A stretch of 64,000 bases of DNA from Dasyornis broadbenti (taxonomy: Eukaryota; Chordata; Aves; Passeriformes; Dasyornithidae), in contig VZRN01004407.1 of NCBI GenBank assembly GCA_013397935.1, positions 1 through 64,000 on the forward strand. Direction: 5' to 3'. Below, in pieces: positions 40,390 to 52,264 of this stretch. The notes beneath the pieces were generated by a model that searched no databases, was not told the DNA's origin, and saw only the letters and a list, made by a program, of their open reading frames with translations. Within the stretch, counting starts at the first letter, position 1; every line of letters starts with the position of its first letter. Made by a program: the position numbers and the translations under genes.

Positions 40390-40505
40390 CATCTGGAGGA
40401 AAAATATATGGCAGTGCTGTAGGGCACGATAGCCATAGCAAGAATGAAGGATCTGATGTTAACCTGGAGGCTGGGGTAGAAATCACCTCACCTAGTGCTA
40501 GGGGC

Positions 40506-40552
40506 AAAAAAAAAAAAAAAANNNNNNNNNNNNNNNNNAAAAAAAAAAAAAA
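40506..40552. repeat. Poly(A) run interrupted by a 17-N assembly gap
   Basis: A run of 16 A (40506-40521) is followed by 17 N (40522-40538) and 14 more A (40539-40552). The gap evidently sits inside a long A homopolymer that the assembler or sequencer could not close, so the true tract length is unknown. Any frame read across it, such as a minus-strand ORF at 40190-40582, is an artefact. Confidence 0.97.
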
Positions 40553-41309
40553 TGGTTTTCCTAATCCAAAGTCAAGATACATAATTTCTTTCTACTTTCT
40601 GGTTAGGAACCTTGGTCAGTTTTTCCCTTCATGGATTAAAATACTACCACCATAATCAGCCTTTTTGCTTTTGTTGTGCATTTAGAAGGTCCATTCATCC
40701 ACAGGATAAATTTATCTAATTGGATCTAAAAGCAACATCTCTTTCATTATGCAGATAACTATGGAGGCTTTTTGTGCAAGTAAGTACTTAAATACTACCT
40801 GAAATTTCTGTTGTCATTCCTGACTAGGAAATACAGCTACAGCCAAAAGCTAACAAAATGACCAGCTTCAAAGAAGCGGAGTCTTTCTGCTTCGGTTATT
40901 TTTCTCCTTTCTTGATCGAAACCCAGTAAAGAATCAGTGGCCTTCCTGCTCTGTGTGTGTGCCACAAACTTTCTTATTTTTCCCTTGTAACCATTATAAT
41001 CGAACAGAACTTTTTCATGCTTTTGTATGCTGGATATCCAGGAGGTGTCATTAAGCACCAGGCAGGGAGAATTTTAGACTTGAACAGCAGAGTGCCAAAT
41101 TCTGGCATGGCATCTGGCAGGGGATGGATACAATTATATTCCTCCTCTTCTTGTGCAATCCCCCTTTTCACTCCCTCAGGTCCCCTCTCAGCTTTCACCA
41201 GAGCACCATGAGTCTGGTTAGGAGCTGGAATGCATCTCCCAAATGGAGACCTGGATTTGTGAAGACAAAACTAGCTGTAAGATTTTTTTTTTTTTCTTTT
41301 CCTTTGCAG

Positions 41310-41425
41310 CTGATGAAAAGAACACCAGCTTGAAAATGGGATCTTTTCCCTCTGATAGACTGCGGGTCTTATCTGTAAACAAAAAAGTATTCTTGGAAGT
41401 AGGTGTTAGTTATGGCTTTTCATAA
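41310..41425 (+). other. Candidate terminal exon-like segment, plus strand
   Basis: A T-rich acceptor (T run then CTTTTCCTTTGCAG ending at 41309) is followed by one open frame of 37 codons that stops at TAA 41423-41425. The residues are mixed and hydrophilic (starting DEKNTSLKMGSFPSDR). There is no nearby AATAAA and no good donor. Family unknown; it may be chance. Confidence 0.12.
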
Positions 41426-42093
41426 CTGCCTTGAGGTATCAAAATTGTGGGATTATCTCTTTTAGGGTATTTTTTTTTGCCCCTCATCCCCCCAGTATCT
41501 GTACATCTCCTGTATGAAACAGACGAGGAGAACAAAGACCATTGCGGATCTCATGGGTGTTTGACTCATCGGCTCTTTTTTCTGCTTAGAGAGAGTTTGG
41601 TTGAAAAATATTGTTTATAAGTGCCAGGAAAAGCTTTTCGTTTCTCTGATCTAGTTTGAGATTTTAAAACTTTCAGAGAGTAAGGAATTTAGCAGCATGT
41701 TTTTCAAATACCCCTTTAGACATCCTGCTACTAGATTATTTAGAAAGGTGTCAGGGAGAAGCCTTTCACGAGCTGGCAATCAGATTTGTTTCCTGAGCAG
41801 CTTTCACTGCAGTGTTAGCAGTGTCTGATATGTCAAGATCAACATTCAAACAACAGTCCAAACCACGAGAAATCTCCACAGGGAGAAATACATTGTTTCT
41901 TTCCCAGAATTTCTTTTGGTGAAGTCTTTGTATTACTTGTGATTTATTGTCTAGTTCTGTGCTCAGAAAATGGTTTGTCTCTCACTATTTTTCAGATAAG
42001 ATGTCCATAATGTATGACTATTGGATTTTATTTATTTCCTGATTTCCAGTCTGGAATCTTTAAAACAAGCTTAGGTTTTTTCCCTTTCCTTAG

Positions 42094-42312
42094 TTACCAC
42101 TAGCAATAAAGATTATTCAGGACAAACTAGAAAGACAAGTATCAAATTTAACAGAGGAGGAAAACAAACAAACAAACAAACAAATTAACATTAGAGATTC
42201 TCTCATATTTTATGCTTTAAATGTGCCTACTAGTTTCACTTCCAGCACAAGCCAGTGCACTCTGGCCCTTGCAAAAACATGGCAAGTAAATAGGACAGGA
42301 GACATGGAATGA
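42094..42312 (+). other. Exon-like open frame after an acceptor, plus strand
   Basis: TTTTTTCCCTTTCCTTAG (ending 42093) is a good acceptor. The frame that follows is open for 72 codons to TGA 42310-42312 and begins with a heptad-like charged stretch (IKIIQDKLERQVSNL). Part of its length comes from the AAAC microsatellite at 42161, and no good donor is present, so chance is likely. Confidence 0.1.
42161..42184. repeat. (AAAC)n microsatellite, six units
   Basis: Uninterrupted AAAC units in plus orientation. They lie inside an open frame that follows a good acceptor at 42093, and so inflate that frame's length. Confidence 0.93.
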
Positions 42313-45300
42313 AGAGAATATTTTAATCAAAGTCAGGTTTACCTGCAGACAGGTAGGCTCAGCTGGGTTTAACTCTTTCTGCTGAAGGACAAAGGGAAGG
42401 ATCAGGGAGGAGCGGTTTTTGGATCACAGGTCCTCTCTGGGCTGTGAGCTGCCCAATATTGCATCCCAAAGGAGGACTCACTTTGCCAGCTGACTTGCTC
42501 TGGTTGAATAAGTCAGGTTTGCCGAAACAGTAGGGTTTTGTAAACATGGCTCATTTTAAATGAAATTGCTGTGGGGATGATTATGCTGGCAGCTTAGGAG
42601 CCAGATACCAGGGACAGTGACTTTTAGAAGGCGTTTTTTGAAGCTCTTTTGGGCACAAAGCTATTTAACTGGGTGGGAGGTTTTTGTTCATAAGTAATGC
42701 CCTAAATGGGATGTAGCCATTTTGTATGGCTTTTCTGGCTCTTTCTGGGCATTAAAAAGTGCAATCATTTTAATTGGAGGCCTGGCTGGGAAAGAGAAAA
42801 TGCCCATGTGGTTTAAACATCCCATTGGGGAAGACAGCAATGATGCTCCCTGGTCTCTGAGAAAAGAAGCTACAAATACGAGACTGGAGGAGGAAAGGAG
42901 AAGATGCAAATGCAGATGACTTGTCCAAGCTACGAAAAAGATAATGTTTAAGAGTGTCAAAGTCTGTGCTGTGATGAGCCAGCAAGTGAAGAGAGGACAA
43001 TGGATCTGCACAAGATAATGGTATTGAAAGCAAAGATTTTGAGGGAGCAAATGGGAAAGGAGGTTTTGCTGAGAATAATGGCCAGATGGTGACATACAAA
43101 CTTGTTTTTTAATTTACCTGTTCTTTTCTTCAATATTGAAAATTTTACTCATCTCCCCAGTTAATCAAAGTAGCTGCACATCAGGGCTGCATTAAAGACA
43201 ACTGCCCAAAGCTGTTTTTTCCAGAGGGAGGTGTTTTGTTGTCGCTAGCATGTCCTTGCCCGTTATTACAATAAATATTAAGTAAATAAACAAATAAATG
43301 CGAGATGTTCCAAACCACCAGGCTGGCTGTGTGCAGCAAGGGGCTCACCTGCTGGCAGGGTCTGTGCTTCTGGGTTGTGTTTACTTTCCCTCCAGTATCA
43401 GTCTATACTGATGTCTTTTTCCAAAGCAGAACTCAGATCCTCCAGCAGAGATGTGCAGCACATTGGAATTGCTGTTTTCTGGCCAGCCATCCTTGCTGTA
43501 CCTCTGTATCAGGAGGTGCTCACAAACACACTAGCAGGAGAACCATTTTTTCAGGCATCCCATGAATCAGTAACATCTGTATTCCAGCTTCATCTCTCTG
43601 TATTGTTTGCTGCCTATGCAATTATATTTTTTCTTCTGCTGGGGTCACTGTCATCGCAATTGTTTTAATTGCAGCTGATGAGTCGTGGGCTTTTGAAATC
43701 ATTAGTGGTTCCTATGAGCTCTGGAAACAGAATAACATCATTTCTTCCTTGCTGTTCTTAGTCTTCCATGAAAGTGAAATCTATACAGAACTTAATTACA
43801 TTTTATATCTTACGTGTTGTTTTAACTGAACTAATATTTACAAATGGATTTGACGAATATCAATGCATTTAAAGGAAGGACCCCCTCTGTGTTGCCTTTT
43901 CAAGTTGATGAAAAGAAATCAGAAAGAATGAGTTCTTTAGAAAACTTTAATTACTAGCTGATTTCATTGACCTGCTATGCTGGGTGGCATCCGCCTTCCA
44001 GTCTTTTTCAAATCATTTCTCTTTCATTTGGATGTTTAGGGATACATTAGCATGTGGCCATAATAATTACAAATTATAATGATTAAAAATTAGGGGGTTT
44101 CTGCTAGCAAGAGTTTTTCTCATTCCAGCCAAAGGCAAAATACAACCACAGATTTATGTTCTTTGTGCTAAGGGGATGAGATTTGCAGATGAGTGTAGGA
44201 GGAAAGAAGCAGCTGATGGCAAGTTTTAGGAAGAAAGGAGGCATTTTGTGGAGACTCTTTGAAATCCCTGACTCACATCCCTCTGTTAGAGGGCACTCTG
44301 GCTTCTTGTTTCTGGCCACAGCCTGGAGCAGCTCTTGGGCAGTAAAGGTTGAAGTCTTGGTTTCAGTTTTACTTTATGATTTTAGTTCTCTGACTTAGAC
44401 TTGTCCCTCAGTTTTATGTTTTGCTTTTGTGTTTCTAAACTTTTAAATGTGGTAAATGAAGTGACTGCAGGCATTTAATTAACAAACACTAACAAGTTCA
44501 TCTCCCTCTTTTTAAGTAGCTGTTTACAGCGAGAAGAGAGAACTGTGTGTCAGTAAAAGCTAATTGTGTGTTTTCATAAAAGAATACATCTGTCAATTAA
44601 AGCAATCCTTGAGGCACTCCCTGAACCCTCCCTGACCAGTCTTTTGACCCCCTCATCTGCTATCAGACTTGGAGTTAGAGAAATTGACTTTTTTGCATTT
44701 TTTCCCAGTCTAAATTCTTCAGAATATGCTAAGATATAACCTTTCTTACAGCCACTTTACATTTGAGATTGGAACCTCGAGAAATTAGACCAATTACATA
44801 AAGACAACTATCTCATTCCTCTCCTCAATGGGATAGAAAGAATTCCATTATACTAGGCAGCTGGGAGATGGAAAAAAATACAACCCCCAATTCTTTCTCC
44901 AGTCCTAGGTTTTTCATATGCAAGCCCAAGAGAGGAGTTGGGGTAGAAGCTTTGAATTATTTCTCCGCCTTTGGCTGTCAGAGGTGGAGAGGTTGGTTTA
45001 GCCCAGCCCAGCCAGCACTTCCAGAGCTTCATACTTTGTAATAAAACTCCTGACTGTTGCAGCCCATCTCTAATGAATTCTTCAGTAAACAGAGAAGTCC
45101 ATGTCACCTCAAGCATCTCTTGCTTGCCCTGGCATTCCTGGCTCCAGAGCCCTGTGTTCACACGCTGCACAAATGGGGGTTTGGTGTGTGCAATGCCCAA
45201 AAGGCTCTGTGAATACTGGACTATGACTTGCATTTTTAACTCTACCGCTTGCTTGTCATTCTCAATTTTACAGTAGCAGCTAAGTAAAACTTATTTTCTG

Positions 45301-45660
45301 AATTTTTTAGGAAATGTAATGATCAAATTAATTTTTAACTTGGCTGCTTTCTCTGTCCCAGTTTTAGCTTCATACTTTTGTTGCCTTTTTTCTTTCCTTT
45401 GTCACCTTTGTAGGCAGCTGCAATGTTAATTTGGCTTTAATAATCCAGTGCTTCCATCTTACATTAGGCTAAATCAGGAAGGGAAAAATCCCTAAACCAA
45501 CCTAAAAGCAATTCTTGCTTGATAGGTGAATTAATATCTTTTCAAGGAGAAGAGAGAGGAAACCAAGCCACAATTAATTTAATAAATTTTCCATCTTAAT
45601 GTTTCAGGGGAGCTTGATGCTTCTTACATAACATGGGAACTTGTCTACCTTTGTTCCAAC

Positions 45661-45685
45661 TAAGCTGCTAAGCTGCTAAGCTGCT
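45661..45685. repeat. Octamer tandem repeat (TAAGCTGC)3
   Basis: Three exact copies of TAAGCTGC plus one further base. Confidence 0.9.
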
Positions 45686-45714
45686 CTTAGCCAGATGTGA
45701 CCAAGTGTTGTGCA

Positions 45715-45728
45715 TTTTTTTTTTTTTT
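45715..45728. repeat. Poly(T) tract, 14 nt
   Basis: Simple T run 310 bp before the 56-nt T tract. It is preceded by a small octamer repeat at 45661. Confidence 0.95.
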
Positions 45729-46037
45729 GTCTAATTGGGCAATATATCTCTTTAGGGGCATATAAAGTGTGACTGACAAACATCTGCCACGAACATGACT
45801 GCCTCTGCACTAGAAATATGCAAATACTTCTGTCCTGCTTCAACAGCCACTGACATCTTCTGGAAACTTTTCAAACAAATTAATAAATATTTAGAAATGT
45901 TTCTAACTTGAGTGTTCTATTCTTTCCTCTTATTTTATTCCCTCAGCATCCTTTATTAGCACAGTCATTTACAGGAAAGCTGAGATGCTGCAGGGGTTTT
46001 TCAGCTGGTTTTGCTTCTGCTAGTGCTATTATTGGTG

Positions 46038-46039
<2 letters not shown>

Positions 46040-46095
<56 letters not shown>
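46040..46095 (-). repeat. 56-nt poly(T); possible retroposed poly(A) tail on the minus strand
   Basis: This is the longest uninterrupted homopolymer in the window. Read on the minus strand it is A56, preceded by AATAAA (plus-strand TTTATT at 46109-46114) about 14 nt before the A tract, the usual spacing between a polyadenylation signal and a tail. That suggests the 3' end of a retroposed transcript whose body would lie at higher coordinates. I could not recognise a source gene or a clear target-site duplication, so an expanded homopolymer remains equally possible. Confidence 0.6.
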
Positions 46096-46097
<2 letters not shown>

Positions 46098-46446
46098 TAT
46101 CACTCACCTTTATTACTTAACTAAAATTTACAGTACCCTGGCTGTGACATCTACTTCATCACTGCCTCAATGTATGAATTTTTCCAAGAGTTTACTTTTC
46201 TTCTCTTTAAACAGAGCTGTGTTGATGTATGTTGTGAGAGCTGTAAGTAAAGTAACTGATGAGTTTCCTTTATAAAGGTGATTTTTTAATTACTTTTTTA
46301 AGGTAGAGTGGGGCGCTGGTTTCTAGTGACATTGCTGTATTTCCCTGGGAGTAGAACGCAGGTGTAGCTCTTTGAGGAGGAAGGAGTAGAGCTGCAGGGA
46401 GGAAGATTTCTGTGTGGTGTGAAGCAAATAGTTCCACCTGAGCAGG

Positions 46447-46472
46447 TTTTTGTTTGTTTGTTTGTTTGTTTT
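46447..46472. repeat. (TTTG)n microsatellite
   Basis: About six TTTG units, a clean simple repeat. Confidence 0.93.
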
Positions 46473-48895
46473 CTTTAATTTGTAGGTTTTATTTATTTCC
46501 TGCTTTTAGGAGAAATGAGAAAAGAAAGCTCTCGCAAAACATCATCAGTCACAACCCAAAACCACAGCAGTCGATAAATCAGCATTTTCCCAGTTTTTCC
46601 ACTTATTTTTTTGTATCTCTTGGTTAAAGGGGCAGCACTACGGTATCATCCTCATAAAGCAAACACAAGTTGTTTATTTTTTGGAAGGTGCATGAGTGAC
46701 AGTGCTCCATTCAGCCTGGGGTGGCGGCTGTGAGTGCGGGGATGCTCCCTTGTCCCGGCCTGTGTCAGCTGTGGGCCATGGGAATGGCATGGCAGAGTCT
46801 GCAAGGGTGAGGAGGCAGCTGCAGAGGAGGAGATGGGGCTGAATAGAGCCGAAAAAATGATGCTGACACTTTACTGAATAGCTCATTCCTTCACTGGAGG
46901 CTGCTAAATCAGTTGTGGAGTCCCAAGAAAATCCCAAAAAGCGATCATACTAATTAAAGATCAAATTGTCGTGGACCTCCCCAGAGGGCAGCATTAATTC
47001 TGTGCAAACTTAACTCTGATGTTTCTCAGTCCTGGGAGCTCCGTTGGTGACTAACTGGGCATTTATTTATGAAAGTTCTAAACTTCACAGATTTTGATCC
47101 TCAGGTTGCTCTCACACAATGGGAAATGGAGATGAGCATTTCCATGGGGCTGGATAAATCTCCCCACAACTCACACTTTTCCCAGCAGCTTCAGAACTGT
47201 GCCATGGGGCAGGCCCAATATCAGTACCCATGCCACTGCGAGTTTGAACGTTGTGACTCTAAACTGATGAGTGAATTTGTAAAGCAGAATTGAATGAATT
47301 AGAAGTTCCCATTGTCCACACCAAATTTATTTTTTGTTCTGTTTTACCGAATGACTTGGAATAGTTACTAATGATGAAGCCAACATTGGTACAAAGCAGC
47401 TTGAGAAAAGGTGTACCTTTTCTAAACAGAGCATTTAAAAGAAGCTACTGTAGTATTGTACTTTCATCTTTTTATTTGATGATTTTATTTTAAATCAAAA
47501 CAAATCCAGCATCCAGAGTATAGCTTTCTGTATGTTGGGTTCACCGTATTGTCTATGTCCATTAGAATCCCAAACCTGTAGCATTACAGTTTACAGCAGG
47601 GTGGAGTTTTCTGAACTAAATGTTAAGGATTGCAGAGAGAGTGAGGCAAATTCAGCAGTCACTACTGCATCAATACAATGGCCGTGAAAATAAGTTTTAT
47701 TGATCCACACCTAAATAGGTACATAAAATAGTTTTTGTTTTATAACTAATCCCTGTAGAAAGGCTAAGATATATTTCTAAATAAAAACGTTTCCTGAAAG
47801 AGATGAGTATAATTCAATTCTAAAATATTTTCCCTTTTTGAAGTACTTATAAAACAGCACTAATAAAAATCCCAGAGTAATCGGTCGCAAAGCAACAAGG
47901 TGGTTGATGAAATACATGCTCTCCTGTAAATAGATAACCCATAGATCCTGAATGAAATTGTCTTTCCTAATAAACAGTCCATGTACACTTGAATTTCCTT
48001 CCAGATATCTCCTTTTGCTGGTAGAAAGCAGCCTGTGGCTGGCTTCCACACTATCTCAGCACTGTGTCAATGAAAGCTGCTTCACTCCTATGCTGTTGTC
48101 ACTTGCAGGACATTCGGTGGTGTAAATCAAACGCTCCTGCGTCACATGTAAAACGTGGGTGGAATTAAACCAGCTCTGTCTTTCCTGGCGAAGTGTAAGA
48201 CACAGACTGTGCCCTGTACCGAAGACTTCCCAAGCAACAAAACAGCTGTGACAGGCTGGGATTTGTGTGTGTTGTGGCAGGGGATCCGTCCCTGTTAGGC
48301 ATTTATAAGTTCTGCCATGGCCATGGTGAGGAGTTTATCAATCCAATTTGTGCTCACAGATATGAGGTCTTCAGGGAGGAGAACACTGCATTGTGGCTGG
48401 AGCAGCCCTGGCACAGAAGCCTTCCTGCAGTGTGAACTCATACTGTCAGAGCTGAACTACGATTCTGCTCCTGGAGAAGCTGCATAATGCATTAAAATAA
48501 GAGTTGGGAAAGGCTGAGCAAAATTTTTACTATTTCTGACACAAGGGCAAAAAGACAATTACATGAACACTCATCTGAATCTCTGCAAAGGGCTGATATG
48601 GTAAAATGTTGTTATATGCAGACAATCACCAATGCTTTTGCTGCTATTTTTTAATGGGGTGTAGACTCCTGGCAATACCCACATCATCTTTAAAAGAAGA
48701 ATAAAATCAGTTGATATACCAAATGCATTCATTTTATACTAAAATGTCTTTTGGGATACCATTCTAGGACCAAAACAGTTTCTCTCCTATGTAAATTAAT
48801 TTTATTCAGCTTGCATGGATATATACAAAATGAAGATGAAATATCTCTAACCTTTCACAGGTTTTTCCAGTTGTTAGACTGGAAAAAGACAATTC

Positions 48896-48909
48896 TTTTT
48901 TTTTTTTTT
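48896..48909. repeat. Poly(T) tract, 14 nt
   Basis: Simple T run followed by CATCCCTGCAG, which together make a passable plus-strand 3' splice acceptor. No good donor or open frame follows. Confidence 0.93.
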
Positions 48910-49478
48910 CATCCCTGCAGACAGTATTATTTTCTGCAATACACCAGGAAGCCCTTCCACATTCTTACCAAGTAATTAAACCACTGATGAATTTTGAACT
49001 GATATCAAACATTTCTGCAGTTCTACTCACTCAGCTCAGTCAAGACTTAGTTTACCTTTGAAAAATAGTTTAGATGAAAAATTTCTAATCTGGCCTAGGT
49101 GCTTTCCAAGTAATGGATCAGACACCTTCGGAACATTTCTTTGAAGCCCTTTTTCCAAAAGGCTGTTGCTTGCTTTTCCACTGATCTCTACATTTCTGCA
49201 AATAACTTGGATTAGCAACAAAATCTGTCACGGTGAGAAAATACTGATTCGGTTGTCTTTGGAAGGTAAAACGCTGTGTGCTCATGCAAAAGGGGTCCCT
49301 GCTCCATCCTCATGGCTTGGTTTTCTTATCAGCTGGCAGTTTCCAGTAACATGAAGAACAAGGGGCGTCAGCAGGCCACCTGCATCAGCTTAAAGGAAAC
49401 ACAGCTGAAAGAGTGGGAGAATTTATGAAGAAAAACTGGTTTGAGAAAGCTGACTTTTTTCTATTTTTCTTTTGTTAG

Positions 49479-49543
49479 TTTTTCCTCAAAGGAAGGAAAT
49501 GTCATCTCAACAAACATTTCCAGAAATCTTGAATCAGCGAAAG
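49479..49543 (+). other. Candidate internal exon, plus strand (65 bp)
   Basis: All four splice signals are present: a branch-point-like CTGAC about 25 nt upstream, a nearly pure pyrimidine run ending in TTTTGTTAG, and a donor AAG followed by GTAAGG at 49544. Two frames are open. One reads FPQRKEMSSQQTFPEILNQRK and ends at a codon boundary. I do not recognise the sequence. It could be a coding exon, a non-coding RNA exon or a decoy. Confidence 0.27.
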
Positions 49544-49819
49544 GTAAGGTTTATCCTTTTTTTGTGTGTGTGTCCACTGCCTATCTCTAAATATAGTGTG
49601 ATAGGCACAGACAAACCTTTTTCAGCTGTAGTCTCTGAAGACTTCCCAGAACAAATATTTGATGTTCCAGTTTTTCTTTCAACGTCCATGTGAGCATAGA
49701 AATCTCACCAAGAGCTTCAAAAAGCGTGGGGAGTTTCCTCAGCACTATGTAATTTCTGAAATTGTGTTTTACAGCTCTCCTCAATCTACAGACACCAATT
49801 TCCTACAAAATGCTCATAA

Positions 49820-49842
49820 TTTTTTTTTTTTTTTTTTTTTTT
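49820..49842. repeat. Poly(T) tract, 23 nt
   Basis: Simple T run. On the minus strand no AATAAA precedes it, unlike the tract at 46040. Confidence 0.96.
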
Positions 49843-50584
49843 GGTAACAATTGATTTGATCATGATTTGAACAGCAAATCATCAGGCCCTCCACTCCTAT
49901 TTCCCAGCCTACCTGGCCTCTTGGATCTTGGCCTCTGTGTCTATCTCACATTACTTGTGCTCTACTGTAGATGTGTAACAGCTTCTATTTTTGACACAAG
50001 GTAGAAAAGAGATCTAACACTTGCATGTATTTTCTGGTAGAAGAAATAGCAGGCAGGAAAGGAAATTTAATCATCTCTTTCAAAAAGCATGAGAGAGAAA
50101 AGTTCTGCATGCCTTTGTCTCTTTTAGGTGACCTTATTAAATTTTTTTGAAGCTAGAAGGCAATTTAAAAAGAAAATCTAGCCTCCTTAAACACTTTCAC
50201 TGCTTCAAGTAGAGTTCAATATATAGTGCAAGGTACAATTAACATTGGCCCTGGCAGTGGCTGTAAAATGTATGTTTAAAATGAGTCACAGAAAAAAAAA
50301 AGTTACAAGTAGTTTTACTATTACTGTCAAAAATACACTTTATTATTAAAAAAAAAAATAAGTAGACTTAATTTATTCTAATTAGGACACCTGTTTTAGA
50401 GAGGAACATAAAGCACTGCTGAATTTTTGAATCGTGTATTACTTTTATTACCACCTGAAGCCCATATTTAACCTCCTGAGTTCTGCAATCAGGACAGATG
50501 ATGTAAGAGGGGACTCCCATATTGTTGTGCCTGAAACACCAGTGCCTTCCAGGTTTCTTTATTCAATACACAAGCAAATGGGGG

Positions 50585-50598
50585 AAAAAAAAAAAAAA
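50585..50598. repeat. Poly(A) tract, 14 nt
   Basis: Simple A run after GGGG; it gives a lysine string in a spurious ORF (50434-50763). Confidence 0.95.
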
Positions 50599-52201
50599 GC
50601 AGAAATAAGGGATAGTATGGTAGGCAACAAGGAGGAGCGAGGTGACGAAATTAGAGAGAACTGTAGTGAGATAAGGGATGTAGCTGGTCACAGTGTGGTA
50701 TCAAAGACTGGAGAGAGAATGGGTGTGATTAATGATCCAGCATTGCAGTGGCAGTCGTGTTAAAGACAAGAATGTGGGGAAAAGGGGAGAAATGGGAGCT
50801 TCTGGGACAAAACCAGAGGGTGGGTATCTGGGATGGCAAAAACCATGGTGGAATGAAGGTTTTAATTGCATCTTCAAAATTGATGGGCCTGTGCAAATCA
50901 GGAGAAACAGAGAATGCTTAGGGTGGGAAGCAAGATGGCAAAGCATGGTTGAAATAGGCATTTCTGGACCCAACCTGCTTAGGGAGAGGGTGGAAAAGTA
51001 GTTTTCAGGTACAAGCTGCACTAAAACAGTTATGAACTGTCCAAGTTAAGGAGAATTAAAACAGAAGGATAAAAATAGGTCTGTAAATAAGTATGATTGA
51101 ATTGGAAATGCTTCAACAGAGAGCTGAGAAAAGGACCTTGATATGGGGCTGCCCTGCTCTCCCCACCCAAGGCAGCACATAAATGGGGATGACGGGAAGC
51201 AGGGTCAGCCTCTATGGGAAATGGGGATTTGGTGACCTGGCAGCTTAAAGGCAGGAGCAAAGCATTTCAGGACAAGAGGAAAATATTTTAGGGGCCATTG
51301 TAAGAGCCGACTGAGGCGAAAACAGGCTGACTTACAGTAGCAGGGAGGGGAGCTGGAAAGCTGGGGTGGAAAAGACAGTGAAACTTTCAAGGAGCTGAGG
51401 AGGGAATTTCATGTTGCAGAAACACCTCAGCCTGTGCAGTGGTGGATGTGCCTGGACACAGTCAAGTGCCTCCCTTAGTCATGGGTTAAGAACAGTAAAT
51501 GAAGAGGATTAAGAAGGGTGTCTGGGGACTCTTTGGGATTGCTCTGTTACTATAGGGCTAAGTATCTGAGGCTCTGTGGCATCACTGTTGGAGAACAAGC
51601 AGAATGATTTAAAAACCTAGGGATGTGCCCATTGTGTTAAGGTTCTTGAGTTCAAAAAAGCTTTGAAAAGATGTCAGCTACTGTAAAGCATTTAAATACT
51701 AGCAGTGTCCTCAAGTTACAGGTAGAAAAGTCATCTGGAGTTTATTTTAGGAACAACAGAAAAAGCCTTCAAGGCAAAGGGCTGTGTGTTCAAAAGGGTT
51801 ATGAAATCGCTGATATAGAAGTCAGGAGTTATGAGTTAAAGTAATGCAGAAGAATCTAACCAGGGTATTAAGCAGCAGCACAAAAAGCCAGGACAAGGTG
51901 ATAATTCCTTCATCACATTGATCTGGACACCCGTGTGGCTAAAGAACAGCAAAAACCTTGTCAGTGATATATGTGGAAAGGAGGAGGGTGTTACTCAAGG
52001 CTCCAAAATGAAATGCCTGTTTTCAGCAAGGGAGAGGTTACTGAACCTGAGAACAAAACGGGATAGCTGCTGAGGTGGAAATACATTCAAAGTAAAAGAA
52101 TACCTGGAACAAATCCCAATAAAGAAGACAGGGAATTACCTCAATTATTTGGTCATGTGTTCAAAAGCAGCTCCAAGGGAGGGCATTGAGCTCAGCCTCA
52201 C

Positions 52202-52264
52202 CAGTGAGTTCCAGGACGTTGGCTGGGGTACCTCAGGCGGCTGGGTGTGTCCCTGCAGCCTGCT
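52202..52264 (-). other. Candidate internal exon, minus strand (63 bp)
   Basis: The minus-strand donor is CTG followed by GTGAGGC, and the acceptor ends TTTTATTTCAAACCAG. The segment is GC-richer than its surroundings and is open in two frames, one of which continues the phase of the candidate at 54039-54117. No protein family was recognised and the acceptor is only moderate. Confidence 0.12.

Larger units (their letters stand above)
27163..40505. other. Non-coding DNA, no gene seen
   Basis: ORFs of up to 151 codons (29064-29519, plus) and 140 codons (34102-34524, plus) have no recognisable domain. Low-complexity tracts lie at 31990, 32745, 33663, 36793, 37094 and 40357. A minus-strand perfect donor (CAG then GTAAGT, plus 32310-32318) has no good acceptor and no open frame. 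A minus-strand 47-bp exon-like unit at 37216-37262 has a good donor (CAG then GTAAGC). Confidence 0.72.
40553..46039. other. Non-coding DNA, no gene seen
   Basis: Two plus-strand frames at 43305-43668 overlap in different phases and show no recognised domain. A very strong acceptor at about 45413 (TTTCCTTTGTCACCTTTGTAG) has no partner donor. AT-rich sequence at 44050-44095 carries several ATTA/TAAT cores. Confidence 0.72.

Noticed and set aside
43305..43668. Two overlapping plus-strand ORFs, one hydrophobic enough to suggest membrane segments.
   Set aside because: They are in different frames of the same DNA, neither has a recognisable domain, and hydrophobicity here follows T-rich composition.
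46674..46937. Minus-strand ORF upstream of the A56 tract that might be the body of a retroposed gene.
   Set aside because: The translation matches nothing I recognise and it is over 500 bp from the tail; kept only as a search suggestion.
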